NCBI GenBank assembly: GCA_018609945.1
Contig: JAHENO010000179.1
Coordinates: 1 to 14,410 of the forward strand
From: Haloarculaceae archaeon
GTDB lineage: Archaea > Halobacteriota > Halobacteria > Halobacteriales > Haloarculaceae
Length of the DNA stretch: 14,410 nt
Direction of reading: 5' to 3'
Part shown: positions 6,808-13,871 of the stretch, piece after piece
Numbering within the stretch: the first letter of the stretch is position 1
Layout: each line of letters begins with the position of its first letter
Position numbers and translations under genes: made by a program
Notes under the pieces: model-generated
The model's input: only the letters and a program-made list of their open reading frames with translations
Told to the model about the DNA's origin: nothing
Database searches by the model: none

Positions 6808-9219
6808 ATGGACGATCGGATCAGATTGCTGCCCGAGGAGACTGCGTCCTTGCGTGAGTGGCACAGGACAGTCCGGGACCGACACGAGAACGACTTCGCG
6901 GCCGCGAAAGAACTCGTGTGTCGGCTCGGGGCACACTACGAGGGTGGTGTCACGGAGGTGGGCTTCTGGACGCCCGACGTAGTCGAAGCGGGCGTCCCCC
7001 ACGACGACGTCTATCTGGAGGTCCTGACGCCCACGGAACCGGTCGAGGTGTTCGGTGACGGGCGGGACCAGCAGACCGTCGGAGTTAGGCGCGACCGCGT
7101 CCCGATCCATCGGGAAGGCGAGTACCACTGGGCCGCCATCGAGGGGATGCGACCCGGGACGCGCGAGCGGTTCGGATCGCTGTATCAGCTCGTCTACCGG
7201 CGGGACGGCGAGTGGCACACGCTCCAGGACCCGCTCGCGTACTCGGTGCCCTTCGGCGCGTTCGCGCCCGCCGAACTGATCGACATGGAGCAACTCGACC
7301 GGGAGCGGTCCGACCGCGGGTACTTCGAGGCACTCGGGACCGACGGGGAGCCGATCCCGACGACCGAGCACGAGGGCCTCCCGCGGGTCGATCCGGCGAC
7401 GAGCATGCTCGAGGTCCACCCCGGGACCGCGACCGAGAGCGGTTCGCTGGCGGGACTGACCCGGCGGTACGAACGGATTGCCGAGGCCATCAGGTCCGGC
7501 AGGGAGTTGTCGGCCCGCGAGCACGTCCACCTGGGCTACGACGCGATCCAGCTGATGCCGGTCGAGCCGATCACCGAACACCGCGAAACCCACGACTTCT
7601 GGTCGGTGTCAGGGGAGCGCACCGACCCGGAGGGTGGCGAGACCGCGGAGCTGTCCGTCGCCCAGCCGGAACTGATCAACTGGGGCTACGACATCGTCAT
7701 CCGGGCGTTCTCCGCGCCCAACCCGGCGCTGCTGGAGACCGGACGTCCCCACGAACTGGTGGATTTTATCGCGGCGTGTCACGGGATGCCCGAGCCGATC
7801 CGGGTGGTCTTCGACGTTGCGCTGGGCCACGCGGAGGCGCGTGCCGAGGAGTTGCTGAGCGAGCCGTTCATCGAGGGACCCGGCATGTACGGGCTGGAAC
7901 TGGACTACCAGCACCCCGTCGTCAGGGCGATCGTGCTCGAGTTGCAGCGCCGGAAGATGGACTTCGGTGCCGACGGCATCCGTGTCGACGGCGCACAGGA
8001 TTTCACGTACTACGACCCGGGAGCGGACGAACTGCGCCACGACGACGCGTTTCTCGCGGAGATGGACGCCGTCACACAGACCGTCGCCGGCACCGAGTAC
8101 CGGCCGTGGATGATCTACGAGGACGGCCGGCCCTGGCCGCGTGGCGACTGGGAACTGGCCTCGACGTACCGGGAGCTGATCGAACAGCACCCCCACTCCT
8201 TCCAGTGGTCGCCCATCACCTTCGCGCACAACAAGCCCGCCCTGCTCACGTTCTGGGCCAGCAAGTGGTGGCGGGTCTTCGAGGTGGCGGACTTCGGGAG
8301 CAACTGGGTCACGGGCGTCGCCAACCACGACACCCTGCGGCGCGGGACCCAGCAACCGCTCCCCAAGGGCTGGGAGGAAGACCCCATCAACCCCTATCTG
8401 GGCGAGGACGGTCCGGAGATAATCGACGAGGCGTACGACCAGCCGTCGACGAACGCGCTGTTGCATTGCTTTCTTCCGGGCGTGCCGATGGACTTCCTCA
8501 CTGCCAACGCCCACGCGCCGTGGTCCTTCGTGCGGGACACCGACGACGAGTGGAACGTCAAGGTCGTCGCCGAGGAGGACAATTTCCTCGACTGGCACGT
8601 GCCCGGGGAACTGTACGAGGACGACCGGTTCTTCGGGCGGCTGAAGGGCCTCGGCGTCGACGACCGCGACGACCTCGACCGGTTCGTCCACGTGCTCCGC
8701 GACGTGGGCGAGGCGACCGACTGGGACCTGGCGGCGATGGCCGGGACGGTGACCTCCCTGGGAACGCCCATCGACGGCGAATCGGTCACGCCAGCGGACC
8801 TGGAGCGGTTCGCCGCGGCCTGGATGGCCGACGTCACCGACTTCGCGAACCTCGAGCACTGGCTCGACGGGCTCGACGACGACCGTGCGGCCTTCACACA
8901 CCGCGTTCGCCGGTTCCGCCAGGACCGACCGTGGCTACGCGAGGACATCGACGTGGACGGCGGTGAGGTCTTCGACTACGTCCATCCCGTCGACGGGACC
9001 GTCGTCTACTACGGCTACCGGGAGTCCCCCGGCGGCGAGGAAGGCGTGTTGTTCGTCGGAAACATGGAAGGACCAGCCGCGACGGTCCACCCGACCGACC
9101 TCGACGAGCGGATTCCTGCCGACGGGTGGGCAGAGGCGGTCGTCACACCAGGCACGGACGCCTCGCTGTCCGGGTTGACGCTCGGCAACGGCGAGGCTGT
9201 CGTCTGGACGCGCTCGTGA
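6808..9219 (+). CDS. gghA: GH13-like glycosidase, probable glucosylglycerol hydrolase
   Basis: An 803-residue cytoplasmic enzyme (no signal peptide). All four alpha-amylase clan regions are visible: FDVALGH (335-341, region I); GADGIRVDGAQDF from about 387, with Arg392 and nucleophile Asp394 (region II); MIYEDG with proposed acid/base Glu438 (region III); and GVANHDTLR with Asn506-His507-Asp508 (region IV). Overall size and the GADGIRVDGAQDF / NHDTLRRGTQ pattern match, from memory, the glucosylglycerol hydrolase family (cyanobacterial GghA), which splits this osmolyte to glucose and glycerol. Other GH13 specificities remain possible. A C-terminal beta domain probably occupies about 690-803. 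Start 6808 is chosen over the GTG at 6778 from the promoter position. No sugar transporter or glucosylglycerol synthesis gene is nearby. A strong hairpin follows the stop. Confidence 0.68.
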   Translation: MDDRIRLLPEETASLREWHRTVRDRHENDFAAAKELVCRLGAHYEGGVTEVGFWTPDVVEAGVPHDDVYLEVLTPTEPVEVFGDGRDQQTVGVRRDRVPIHREGEYHWAAIEGMRPGTRERFGSLYQLVYRRDGEWHTLQDPLAYSVPFGAFAPAELIDMEQLDRERSDRGYFEALGTDGEPIPTTEHEGLPRVDPATSMLEVHPGTATESGSLAGLTRRYERIAEAIRSGRELSAREHVHLGYDAIQLMPVEPITEHRETHDFWSVSGERTDPEGGETAELSVAQPELINWGYDIVIRAFSAPNPALLETGRPHELVDFIAACHGMPEPIRVVFDVALGHAEARAEELLSEPFIEGPGMYGLELDYQHPVVRAIVLELQRRKMDFGADGIRVDGAQDFTYYDPGADELRHDDAFLAEMDAVTQTVAGTEYRPWMIYEDGRPWPRGDWELASTYRELIEQHPHSFQWSPITFAHNKPALLTFWASKWWRVFEVADFGSNWVTGVANHDTLRRGTQQPLPKGWEEDPINPYLGEDGPEIIDEAYDQPSTNALLHCFLPGVPMDFLTANAHAPWSFVRDTDDEWNVKVVAEEDNFLDWHVPGELYEDDRFFGRLKGLGVDDRDDLDRFVHVLRDVGEATDWDLAAMAGTVTSLGTPIDGESVTPADLERFAAAWMADVTDFANLEHWLDGLDDDRAAFTHRVRRFRQDRPWLREDIDVDGGEVFDYVHPVDGTVVYYGYRESPGGEEGVLFVGNMEGPAATVHPTDLDERIPADGWAEAVVTPGTDASLSGLTLGNGEAVVWTRS

Positions 9220-9247
9220 CACACGGAATCTCCGCCAGGTCCGTGTG
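9220..9247 (+). terminator. Hairpin directly after the glycosidase stop codon
   Basis: CACACGGA (9220-9227) and TCCGTGTG (9240-9247) form a perfect 8-bp stem with a 12-base loop, beginning on the base after the TGA. It lies between two converging genes and could limit read-through or protect the 3' end. There is no T-run, so it is not a classic archaeal terminator. Confidence 0.4.
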
Positions 9248-9279
9248 CAACCCCTCCGAGCGACCGGGCGTCCTGCGGC

Positions 9280-11265
9280 TCAGTGGGGGGTCCCGGAGAC
9301 TGCTCTCGCGAGGGCGGCGACGTTTCCCAGTCCGAGACACCCGACACACAGGGCTGCAAAGAGTCGCGGGCCGAGCGCCTGGAGCGCGAGACGCCCGGCC
9401 ACGAGGAGGGCGACGAAGGCGACCGTCATGACCGCACCGGCCTTGAGTTCGACGCGCGAGTCGGCCGAGAGTGGGTTCGCCGTGAGGGTCCGCTGGTGGT
9501 CGCCCGCCGCTCGCTGTGGCGTCCGGGCCGCAAAGTAGGACTGTAACCCTTTCCAGGCCCAGATCGAGAGGCCGTTTGCCGAGACGAGAAACGCCACGGC
9601 GACGCTGACGTACGCGAGTCGCTCGCTGCCGACCAGCCAGAGCAGTCCGGCAATCCCCAGAAAGAGGAGCGTTCCGACGGCGTGTCCGAGTGCTCCCTGG
9701 AGATACCTGACGGCGTCGACACGCGTGACTTCGGCCTCGATTGCGTCGTCCTCGCCTTCTCTCCTCGCGACCGAGCCGGGAAGGGCATACAGAAGCGCAC
9801 CCAGCACCACGACGCCGGTGAGCAGCGCCGCAGCGACGATCCCGACCGAGCGGCGTGACCGACTGCCCTCATCGCCGGAGGTGCCGGTCCCCGGGTCGAC
9901 ATCGGGATCGACGGGCGGTGGCTCGGGCTCGAACCCCTCCTGGAGATCCCCGAGCGTATCGAGCGCAATCGGCCAGTGGTCGCGGCTGGCTCGCGCGCTG
10001 GGTTCGGGCGTCCCGCCGAGTGGCAGGCCGCCGAATTCGTCGAGGCCGTGGGTCGGCAAGAACGGGAGCTGGAACAGGTGGCCGGCCCCCTCGAACGCGC
10101 GGTGTTGCGAGCGGTAAGAATGGTCGCGAGCGTCCAGCCGGGAGATGACACTTTCCGCCATCGAGGTGCTGTGCCAGAGCCGGTCGTCCGTCCCCGAGAA
10201 CAGCAGAACCTCGCCCTCGATTTCCTCGGCGGGGATGGCAGCCGCCGCGACCTCCGCCGGCGCGGCCTGCAGTTGGCTGTACTCGTAGAACGACCGCGGC
10301 CGGTCGAACGGGTCGGCCGACTCCGGGACCGAATCGTAGTCGGGGTACGCGAGATACGGGACCGGCTCGCCGTTGCGCGTCCACGATGAGGTGCCAGTCG
10401 GGTAACCCTCGGCGTCGAAGCCCTCCCAGACGAGCGAACTGGGCGCGAGGCCGACGACGGCGTCGACCCGCTCGTCGTGACTGGCGACCACCGCTGCCAG
10501 TTCCGCCCCCTTCGAGACGCCCCAGAGGCCGACCCCCGGACCGGCGACCCGCGGGTGTGCCAGCAGGCGGCCGATGGCTCGCTGGACGTACTCGACCGGG
10601 ATGGCGGAGAGTACGTCCGGCAGGTGGTCGGGAGCCCCGAAGTACGTCAGCGAGAGCGTGACGAAGCCGTGGGAACTCAACAGCCGTGCCGTCGACGTGA
10701 GTTCGTTGCCCCCCGAGCCGTGCAACAGCACGACCCCCGGGGCCGGCCCGTCGCCGGGCGGCGTGAATATGGTTCCGACGAGGTCTCCGTCCAGCGGTTG
10801 GCTGGTGACGCCGGCGACGGCCAGCCGCCGGTCGATCGACGTCTCGGCGACTGTTTCGCCGTCGACGCGTGCTGTCAGCGTGACCTGGTGACGCTGGGTC
10901 GGAAAGAAGGTGCCGTCGCCGCTTTCGGGTGTCATCGCCCAGAATAGCCCCATCGGATCGACGCCCCCGTAGTCTCCCGCCACCGGTGGGTCCTCGTGGA
11001 GCGAGACGGTCCCGTCGGCCGTCGACACATAGGTCGCCGTCGCCGACCAGGTCGTCGAATCCTCGTTCCACGACACGCTGGTGCGCGCCGTCACGTCCAC
11101 TTGGCTGGCACCTGGAAGGTCGTGGATTTCGATCGCGAGTTCCTCGTCTATCAGGGCCGCTCGCGGGGCGAGAAACGTGGCCTCCGACGACGAGGACCGA
11201 CAGCCGGCGACGGCGACGGCCCCCAGTGTACCCAGGAGGGCGCGTCGGCGCAAGCGGAGGGCCAT
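9280..11265 (-). CDS. Tat lipoprotein: acyl-CoA thioesterase/BAAT-type alpha/beta hydrolase fused to a five-helix membrane domain
   Basis: A 661-residue protein. It opens with RRRALLG and lipobox VAGC (Cys22), a Tat-exported lipoprotein signal usual in haloarchaea. Residues about 33-150 resemble the beta-sandwich N-domain of acyl-CoA thioesterases/bile acid-CoA:amino acid N-acyltransferases. Residues about 155-410 are the alpha/beta hydrolase, with oxyanion segment LLHGSGG (180-186), nucleophile elbow GVSKG (Ser251), acid GTDD (Asp360 or 361) and GAGH (His396), so the triad looks intact. A Pro/Asp/Gly linker (446-467) leads to hydrophobic helices near 474-496, 526-546, 548-570, 608-630 and 632-655. 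A family relative should hydrolyse a thioester or ester; an extracytoplasmic site makes a CoA substrate doubtful. The ATG at 11265 gives the signal peptide and sits 29 bases from a TATA-like box; upstream in-frame starts do not. Confidence 0.75.
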   Translation of the reverse strand: MALRLRRRALLGTLGAVAVAGCRSSSSEATFLAPRAALIDEELAIEIHDLPGASQVDVTARTSVSWNEDSTTWSATATYVSTADGTVSLHEDPPVAGDYGGVDPMGLFWAMTPESGDGTFFPTQRHQVTLTARVDGETVAETSIDRRLAVAGVTSQPLDGDLVGTIFTPPGDGPAPGVVLLHGSGGNELTSTARLLSSHGFVTLSLTYFGAPDHLPDVLSAIPVEYVQRAIGRLLAHPRVAGPGVGLWGVSKGAELAAVVASHDERVDAVVGLAPSSLVWEGFDAEGYPTGTSSWTRNGEPVPYLAYPDYDSVPESADPFDRPRSFYEYSQLQAAPAEVAAAAIPAEEIEGEVLLFSGTDDRLWHSTSMAESVISRLDARDHSYRSQHRAFEGAGHLFQLPFLPTHGLDEFGGLPLGGTPEPSARASRDHWPIALDTLGDLQEGFEPEPPPVDPDVDPGTGTSGDEGSRSRRSVGIVAAALLTGVVVLGALLYALPGSVARREGEDDAIEAEVTRVDAVRYLQGALGHAVGTLLFLGIAGLLWLVGSERLAYVSVAVAFLVSANGLSIWAWKGLQSYFAARTPQRAAGDHQRTLTANPLSADSRVELKAGAVMTVAFVALLVAGRLALQALGPRLFAALCVGCLGLGNVAALARAVSGTPH

Positions 11266-11278
11266 GGGTTGCACTGTT

Positions 11279-11311
11279 GAACTGACGGTCAATAAAGTGT
11301 TTCGCTCAGTT
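11279..11311 (-). promoter_or_regulatory. Promoter of the lipoprotein gene, flanked by an inverted repeat
   Basis: Read on the - strand, ACTTTATT (11291-11298) is a TATA-like box centred 29 bases before the start codon at 11265, giving a leaderless message. AACTGA (11280-11285) and TCAGTT (11306-11311) form an inverted repeat that brackets the box, a geometry suited to a repressor or activator. Confidence 0.5.
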
Positions 11312-11350
11312 GAGACTTTCCTCACGTCCGTTCGTCGCAAAACGGTCGCG

Positions 11351-11470
11351 CCGGGATTCGAACCACGCCGAGACAGTCCGGGCTGCTCGCTTCGCTGCGC
11401 TGCCGGGCTGTGACTCGTCTACTTCGAATCCCGGGTCCGGTTCGGTCGACGGTTCGCTTCGCTCACCGTC
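11351..11470. repeat. Nested palindromic tract with tRNA T-arm-like segments
   Basis: CCGGGATTCGAA (11351-11362) is exactly inverted at TTCGAATCCCGG (11423-11434). Between them CAGTCCGG (11375-11382) can pair with CCGGGCTG (11403-11410) around a loop containing GCTCGCTTCGCTGCGC. A further hairpin, GACGGT (11448-11453) with ACCGTC (11465-11470), has loop TCGCTTCGCTC. GCCGGGATTCGAACC (11350-11364) recurs in direct orientation inside the tRNA-Arg gene (11486-11500). I see no protein gene here. It may be a decayed tRNA-derived repeat or a remnant of an integration site. Confidence 0.55.
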
Positions 11471-11478
11471 TCCCTGCA

Positions 11479-11551
11479 CGGGCGTGCCGGGATTCGAACC
11501 CGGGATCGAGGGGTTAGGAACCCCTCGCCCTGTCCGCTAGGCCACACGCCC
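11479..11551 (-). tRNA. tRNA-Arg (anticodon CCT)
   Basis: The - strand sequence folds into a complete 73-base cloverleaf. It has acceptor GGGCGTG/CACGCCC with discriminator G, D arm GCCT-AGCGGACA-GGGC, anticodon arm AGGGG-TTCCTAA-CCCCT, five-base variable loop CGATC, and T arm CCGGG-TTCGAAT-CCCGG. Loop position gives anticodon CCT, reading the rare arginine codon AGG. There is no intron and CCA is not encoded. AAAA at 11578-11581 (TTTT on the coding strand) lies about 28 bases upstream and may be part of its promoter. Confidence 0.96.
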
Positions 11552-11606
11552 TGCCGGCACGAAGGGCCCGCCCGCCCAAAACCGTTACCGGTCGCGCTTG
11601 CGCACG

Positions 11607-11611
11607 TTTAA
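11607..11611 (+). promoter_or_regulatory. TATA-like box of the hisC operon
   Basis: TTTAA, in context CGTTTAAGGCC, is centred 28 bases before the ATG at 11637. That is ideal spacing for a leaderless haloarchaeal transcript, and it supports this start over the in-frame upstream one at 11598, which would precede the box. Confidence 0.65.
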
Positions 11612-11636
11612 GGCCGGCCGACGACTTGTCCCCGTC

Positions 11637-12710
11637 ATGAACCCACGGGATCTCTCCGCCCACGTCCCCTACAGCGCCGGCCGGGGCATCGAAGAGGTCG
11701 CACGCGAGCTCGGCATGGACCCCGACGAACTCGTGAAACTCTCGTCGAACGAGAACCCCTTCGGTCCCAGTCCCGCTGCCGTCGACGCGATCCGCGAGGC
11801 CGCCCCGCAGGTCCACACTTACCCCAAGGCCGTCCACACGGACCTCACCGACGCCCTCGCGGACCGGTGGGACCTCCCGCCAGCCCAGGTCTGGCTCTCG
11901 CCCGGCGGCGACGGCGTCCTCGATTACCTCGCGCGGGCGTTCCTCTCGGCGGGCGACCGCGTGCTCGTCCCCGACCCCGGGTTCGCCTACTACCCGATGA
12001 GCGCACGCTACCGGGACGCGGCCGTCGACACCTATCCACTCCGCAAGTCCGAGGCGTTCGCCCAGTCGGCCGAGAACGTCCTCGGCGCCTACGACGGCCA
12101 CCGCGCCATCTACGTGACGACGCCACACAACCCGACGGGCTCGGAGATGGCGCTGGGCGAGATCGAGCGGGTCGCCCGCGAGACCGACGCGGAGACGCTC
12201 GTGGTCGTCGACGAGGCCTACGCCGAGTTCACGGAGGCCGGGAGCGCCCGCCCGCTCCTCGACGAGCGCGAGGACATCGCAATCTTGCGGACCTTCTCGA
12301 AGGCCTACGGCCTGGCGGGACTCCGGCTGGGCTACGCGCTCGTGCCGGCGGCGTGGGCCGACGCCTACGAGCGGGTCAACACGCCCTTCGCGGTGAACTC
12401 GCTGGCCTGCCGGGCCGGGATGGCCGCCCTCGAGGATCACGAACACGTCGAGCGGACCGTCGAGACGGCCCGGTGGACCCGGGGGTACATGTACGACCAC
12501 CTCGAGGCCCCGACATGGGAGAGTGGCGGCAACTTCGTCCTGGCAGAGGTGGGCGACGGCGAAGCGGTGACCGACGCCGCCCAGCGCGAGGGCGTCATCG
12601 TCCGGGACTGTTCGAGTTTCGGCCTCCCGGAGTGTATCCGGGTGACGTGTGGCACCCGCGAGGGTACGAAGCGGGCCGTCGACGTACTGAACGAGGTGGT
12701 CGACCGGTGA
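11637..12710 (+). CDS. hisC: Histidinol-phosphate aminotransferase
   Basis: A 357-residue fold-type I PLP enzyme of normal HisC length. It converts imidazole acetol phosphate and glutamate to histidinol phosphate and 2-oxoglutarate in histidine synthesis. Visible marks are KLSSNENPFGPSP near the N-terminus, TPHNPTG with Asn165, the PLP-binding VVDEAYAEF with Asp192 and Tyr195, and FSKAYGLAGLRLGY with Schiff-base Lys222. C-terminal arginines in ECIRVTCGTREG should hold the substrate carboxylate/phosphate. The start at 11637 follows a TATA-like box by 28 bases. The stop overlaps the GTG of the kinase gene (12707-12710). No other his genes are in the window, which is usual for archaea with scattered his loci. 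A related aromatic or histidinol-phosphate-like aminotransferase is a less likely alternative. Confidence 0.93.
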   Translation: MNPRDLSAHVPYSAGRGIEEVARELGMDPDELVKLSSNENPFGPSPAAVDAIREAAPQVHTYPKAVHTDLTDALADRWDLPPAQVWLSPGGDGVLDYLARAFLSAGDRVLVPDPGFAYYPMSARYRDAAVDTYPLRKSEAFAQSAENVLGAYDGHRAIYVTTPHNPTGSEMALGEIERVARETDAETLVVVDEAYAEFTEAGSARPLLDEREDIAILRTFSKAYGLAGLRLGYALVPAAWADAYERVNTPFAVNSLACRAGMAALEDHEHVERTVETARWTRGYMYDHLEAPTWESGGNFVLAEVGDGEAVTDAAQREGVIVRDCSSFGLPECIRVTCGTREGTKRAVDVLNEVVDR

Positions 12711-13213
12711 GGGTCGCCGTCACCGGGACGCCCGGGACCGGGAAGACGACCGCCACGGACCGCCTCGCGTCGGATCTGGCGGTGATCCACCTCAACGAGG
12801 TGATCCGCGCCGAGGGACTGACCAGCGGCCGGGACGAGGAGCGCGGGACGGTCGTGGCCGACGTGGACGCCGTCGCCTCGTGGCTCGCGGGCCGCGAGGA
12901 CGTCCTCTTCGAGTCACACCTCGCCCACCGCTTCGCGGCGGACCGGGTCGTCGTGTTGCGCGCTCATCCGGAGGAAATCGAGTCGCGCCTCGAAGCGCGG
13001 GGCGAACCGCCGGCGACCGTCGCGGAGAACGCCGAGAGCGAGGCGCTGGACGTGATCCTCTCCGAGGCGGTCGCCGAACACGGCGAGGACAGCGTCTACG
13101 AGGTCGATACGACCGACCGCTCGCCCGACGCGGTCGCGGCCGCAATCGAGGCCGTCGTTGCGGGCGAGCGCGACCCCGCCGCGGGCACCGTCTCGTTTCT
13201 GGAGTATCTATGA
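12707..13213 (+). CDS. Adenylate kinase-like protein, AK6/Fap7 (hCINAP) family
   Basis: A 168-residue P-loop NMP kinase-like protein starting at the GTG overlapping the hisC stop. The P-loop GTPGTGKTT is at residues 7-15. Following family landmarks are HLNEVIRAEGL (28-38), FESHLAH (68-74), and a lid segment RGEPPATVAENAESEALDVI (98-117) matching the AK6 pattern R-G-(Y)-x4-(K)-(I/V)-x-E-N-x-E-(S/A)-E. AK6/Fap7 proteins combine adenylate kinase/ATPase activity with a role in maturation of the small ribosomal subunit through uS11. That role is family knowledge, not visible here. In this copy the usual Tyr after RG is Glu. The stop overlaps the start of the next gene as ATGA (13210-13213), so expression is coupled with lipid synthesis and hisC genes that have no obvious functional link. 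Confidence 0.88.
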   Translation: MRVAVTGTPGTGKTTATDRLASDLAVIHLNEVIRAEGLTSGRDEERGTVVADVDAVASWLAGREDVLFESHLAHRFAADRVVVLRAHPEEIESRLEARGEPPATVAENAESEALDVILSEAVAEHGEDSVYEVDTTDRSPDAVAAAIEAVVAGERDPAAGTVSFLEYL

Positions 13214-13815
13214 CCCTGGACAGGCTGCGGCCCCTGGCCGAGCGCGCGGTCGATCCCTTCGTGGCCGCCGCAACGCGGGTCGGGCTGACACCCAACGGCG
13301 TGAGCGTCCTCGCGATCGCCGTCGCCGGGGCTGCGGGCGCGAGTTACTTCCTGGCTGCCCGCGAGCCGCTGTTGTACGTCGTCGGCGCACTGCTGGTGCT
13401 CCTGAACGGCTGGCTCGACGTCCTCGACGGCGCACTCGCGCGGGAACTCGCCGTCGACTCTCCGGCGGGTGACCTGCTGGACCACGTGCTCGACCGGTAC
13501 GCCGACATCCTCATCATCGTCGGTCTGGCCGGTGGCGTCGGGCAGTACGCACTCGGTATCGCTGCCGTGACGGGCGTGCTGATGACTTCCTATCTGGGCA
13601 CCCAGGCCCAGGCGGTCGGTCTCGACCGGGTGTACGGCGGCGTCATGGGCCGGGCCGACCGGCTCGCGCTGGTCGGGGTCGTCACCGCCCTCGCACCGCT
13701 CGCCGGTTCCGCCGGCGGCCTCTCGCCCGTCGGGTGGCTGCTCGTGGTCCTCGCGGTTGTCGGCCACCTGACCGCACTCCAGCGGTTCTACCACTCGATG
13801 CGGGGACTCTCCTGA
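13210..13815 (+). CDS. CDP-alcohol phosphatidyltransferase family membrane enzyme
   Basis: A 201-residue integral membrane enzyme with about five or six hydrophobic segments. The full family signature is present: Asp70-x2-Asp73-Gly74-x2-Ala77-Arg78-x8-Gly87-x3-Asp91-x3-Asp95, where the four aspartates hold the metal and catalyse head-group transfer. In archaea these enzymes attach a polar head (inositol phosphate, glycerol phosphate or serine) to CDP-archaeol. The head group cannot be read from this sequence; archaetidylinositol-phosphate synthase or archaetidylglycerophosphate synthase are the leading options. The ATG at 13210 overlaps the kinase stop. It is the last gene of the hisC-kinase-transferase operon; the next gene has its own promoter. 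Confidence 0.88.
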   Translation: MTLDRLRPLAERAVDPFVAAATRVGLTPNGVSVLAIAVAGAAGASYFLAAREPLLYVVGALLVLLNGWLDVLDGALARELAVDSPAGDLLDHVLDRYADILIIVGLAGGVGQYALGIAAVTGVLMTSYLGTQAQAVGLDRVYGGVMGRADRLALVGVVTALAPLAGSAGGLSPVGWLLVVLAVVGHLTALQRFYHSMRGLS

Positions 13816-13839
13816 TCGTGACCGCTGTGACGGCGTGCG

Positions 13840-13845
13840 TTTTAT
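13840..13845 (+). promoter_or_regulatory. TATA-like box of the MBF1 gene
   Basis: TTTTAT, in context TGCGTTTTATGCGG, is centred 29 bases before the ATG at 13872. It indicates a separate leaderless transcript for the MBF1 gene, 25 bases after the previous stop. Confidence 0.65.
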
Positions 13846-13871
13846 GCGGCGGGCCGGCAAAGTAGTCCTGT

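Noticed and set aside
7609..8901. 430-residue - strand open frame inside the glycosidase gene
   Set aside because: Shadow of the GH13-like gene; Val/Gly/Arg/Asp-rich without motifs, and the + strand carries all catalytic regions.
11341..11434. A second tRNA gene suggested by TTCGAAT and CCCGG segments
   Set aside because: The T stem is mismatched on its 5' side (CGTGG against CCCGG), and no D arm, anticodon arm or 5' acceptor partner GGTCGCG is found nearby.
11310..11540. Small + strand open frame with peptides such as GFEPRRDSPG and GVPGFEPGIEG
   Set aside because: A typical false ORF made by translating tRNA T-arm sequence and its repeats antisense to the tRNA.
12880..13209. Longer upstream start for the CDP-alcohol transferase
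   Set aside because: The extension overlaps the kinase gene and is Arg-rich. The ATG at 13210 overlaps the kinase stop and starts a normal protein.
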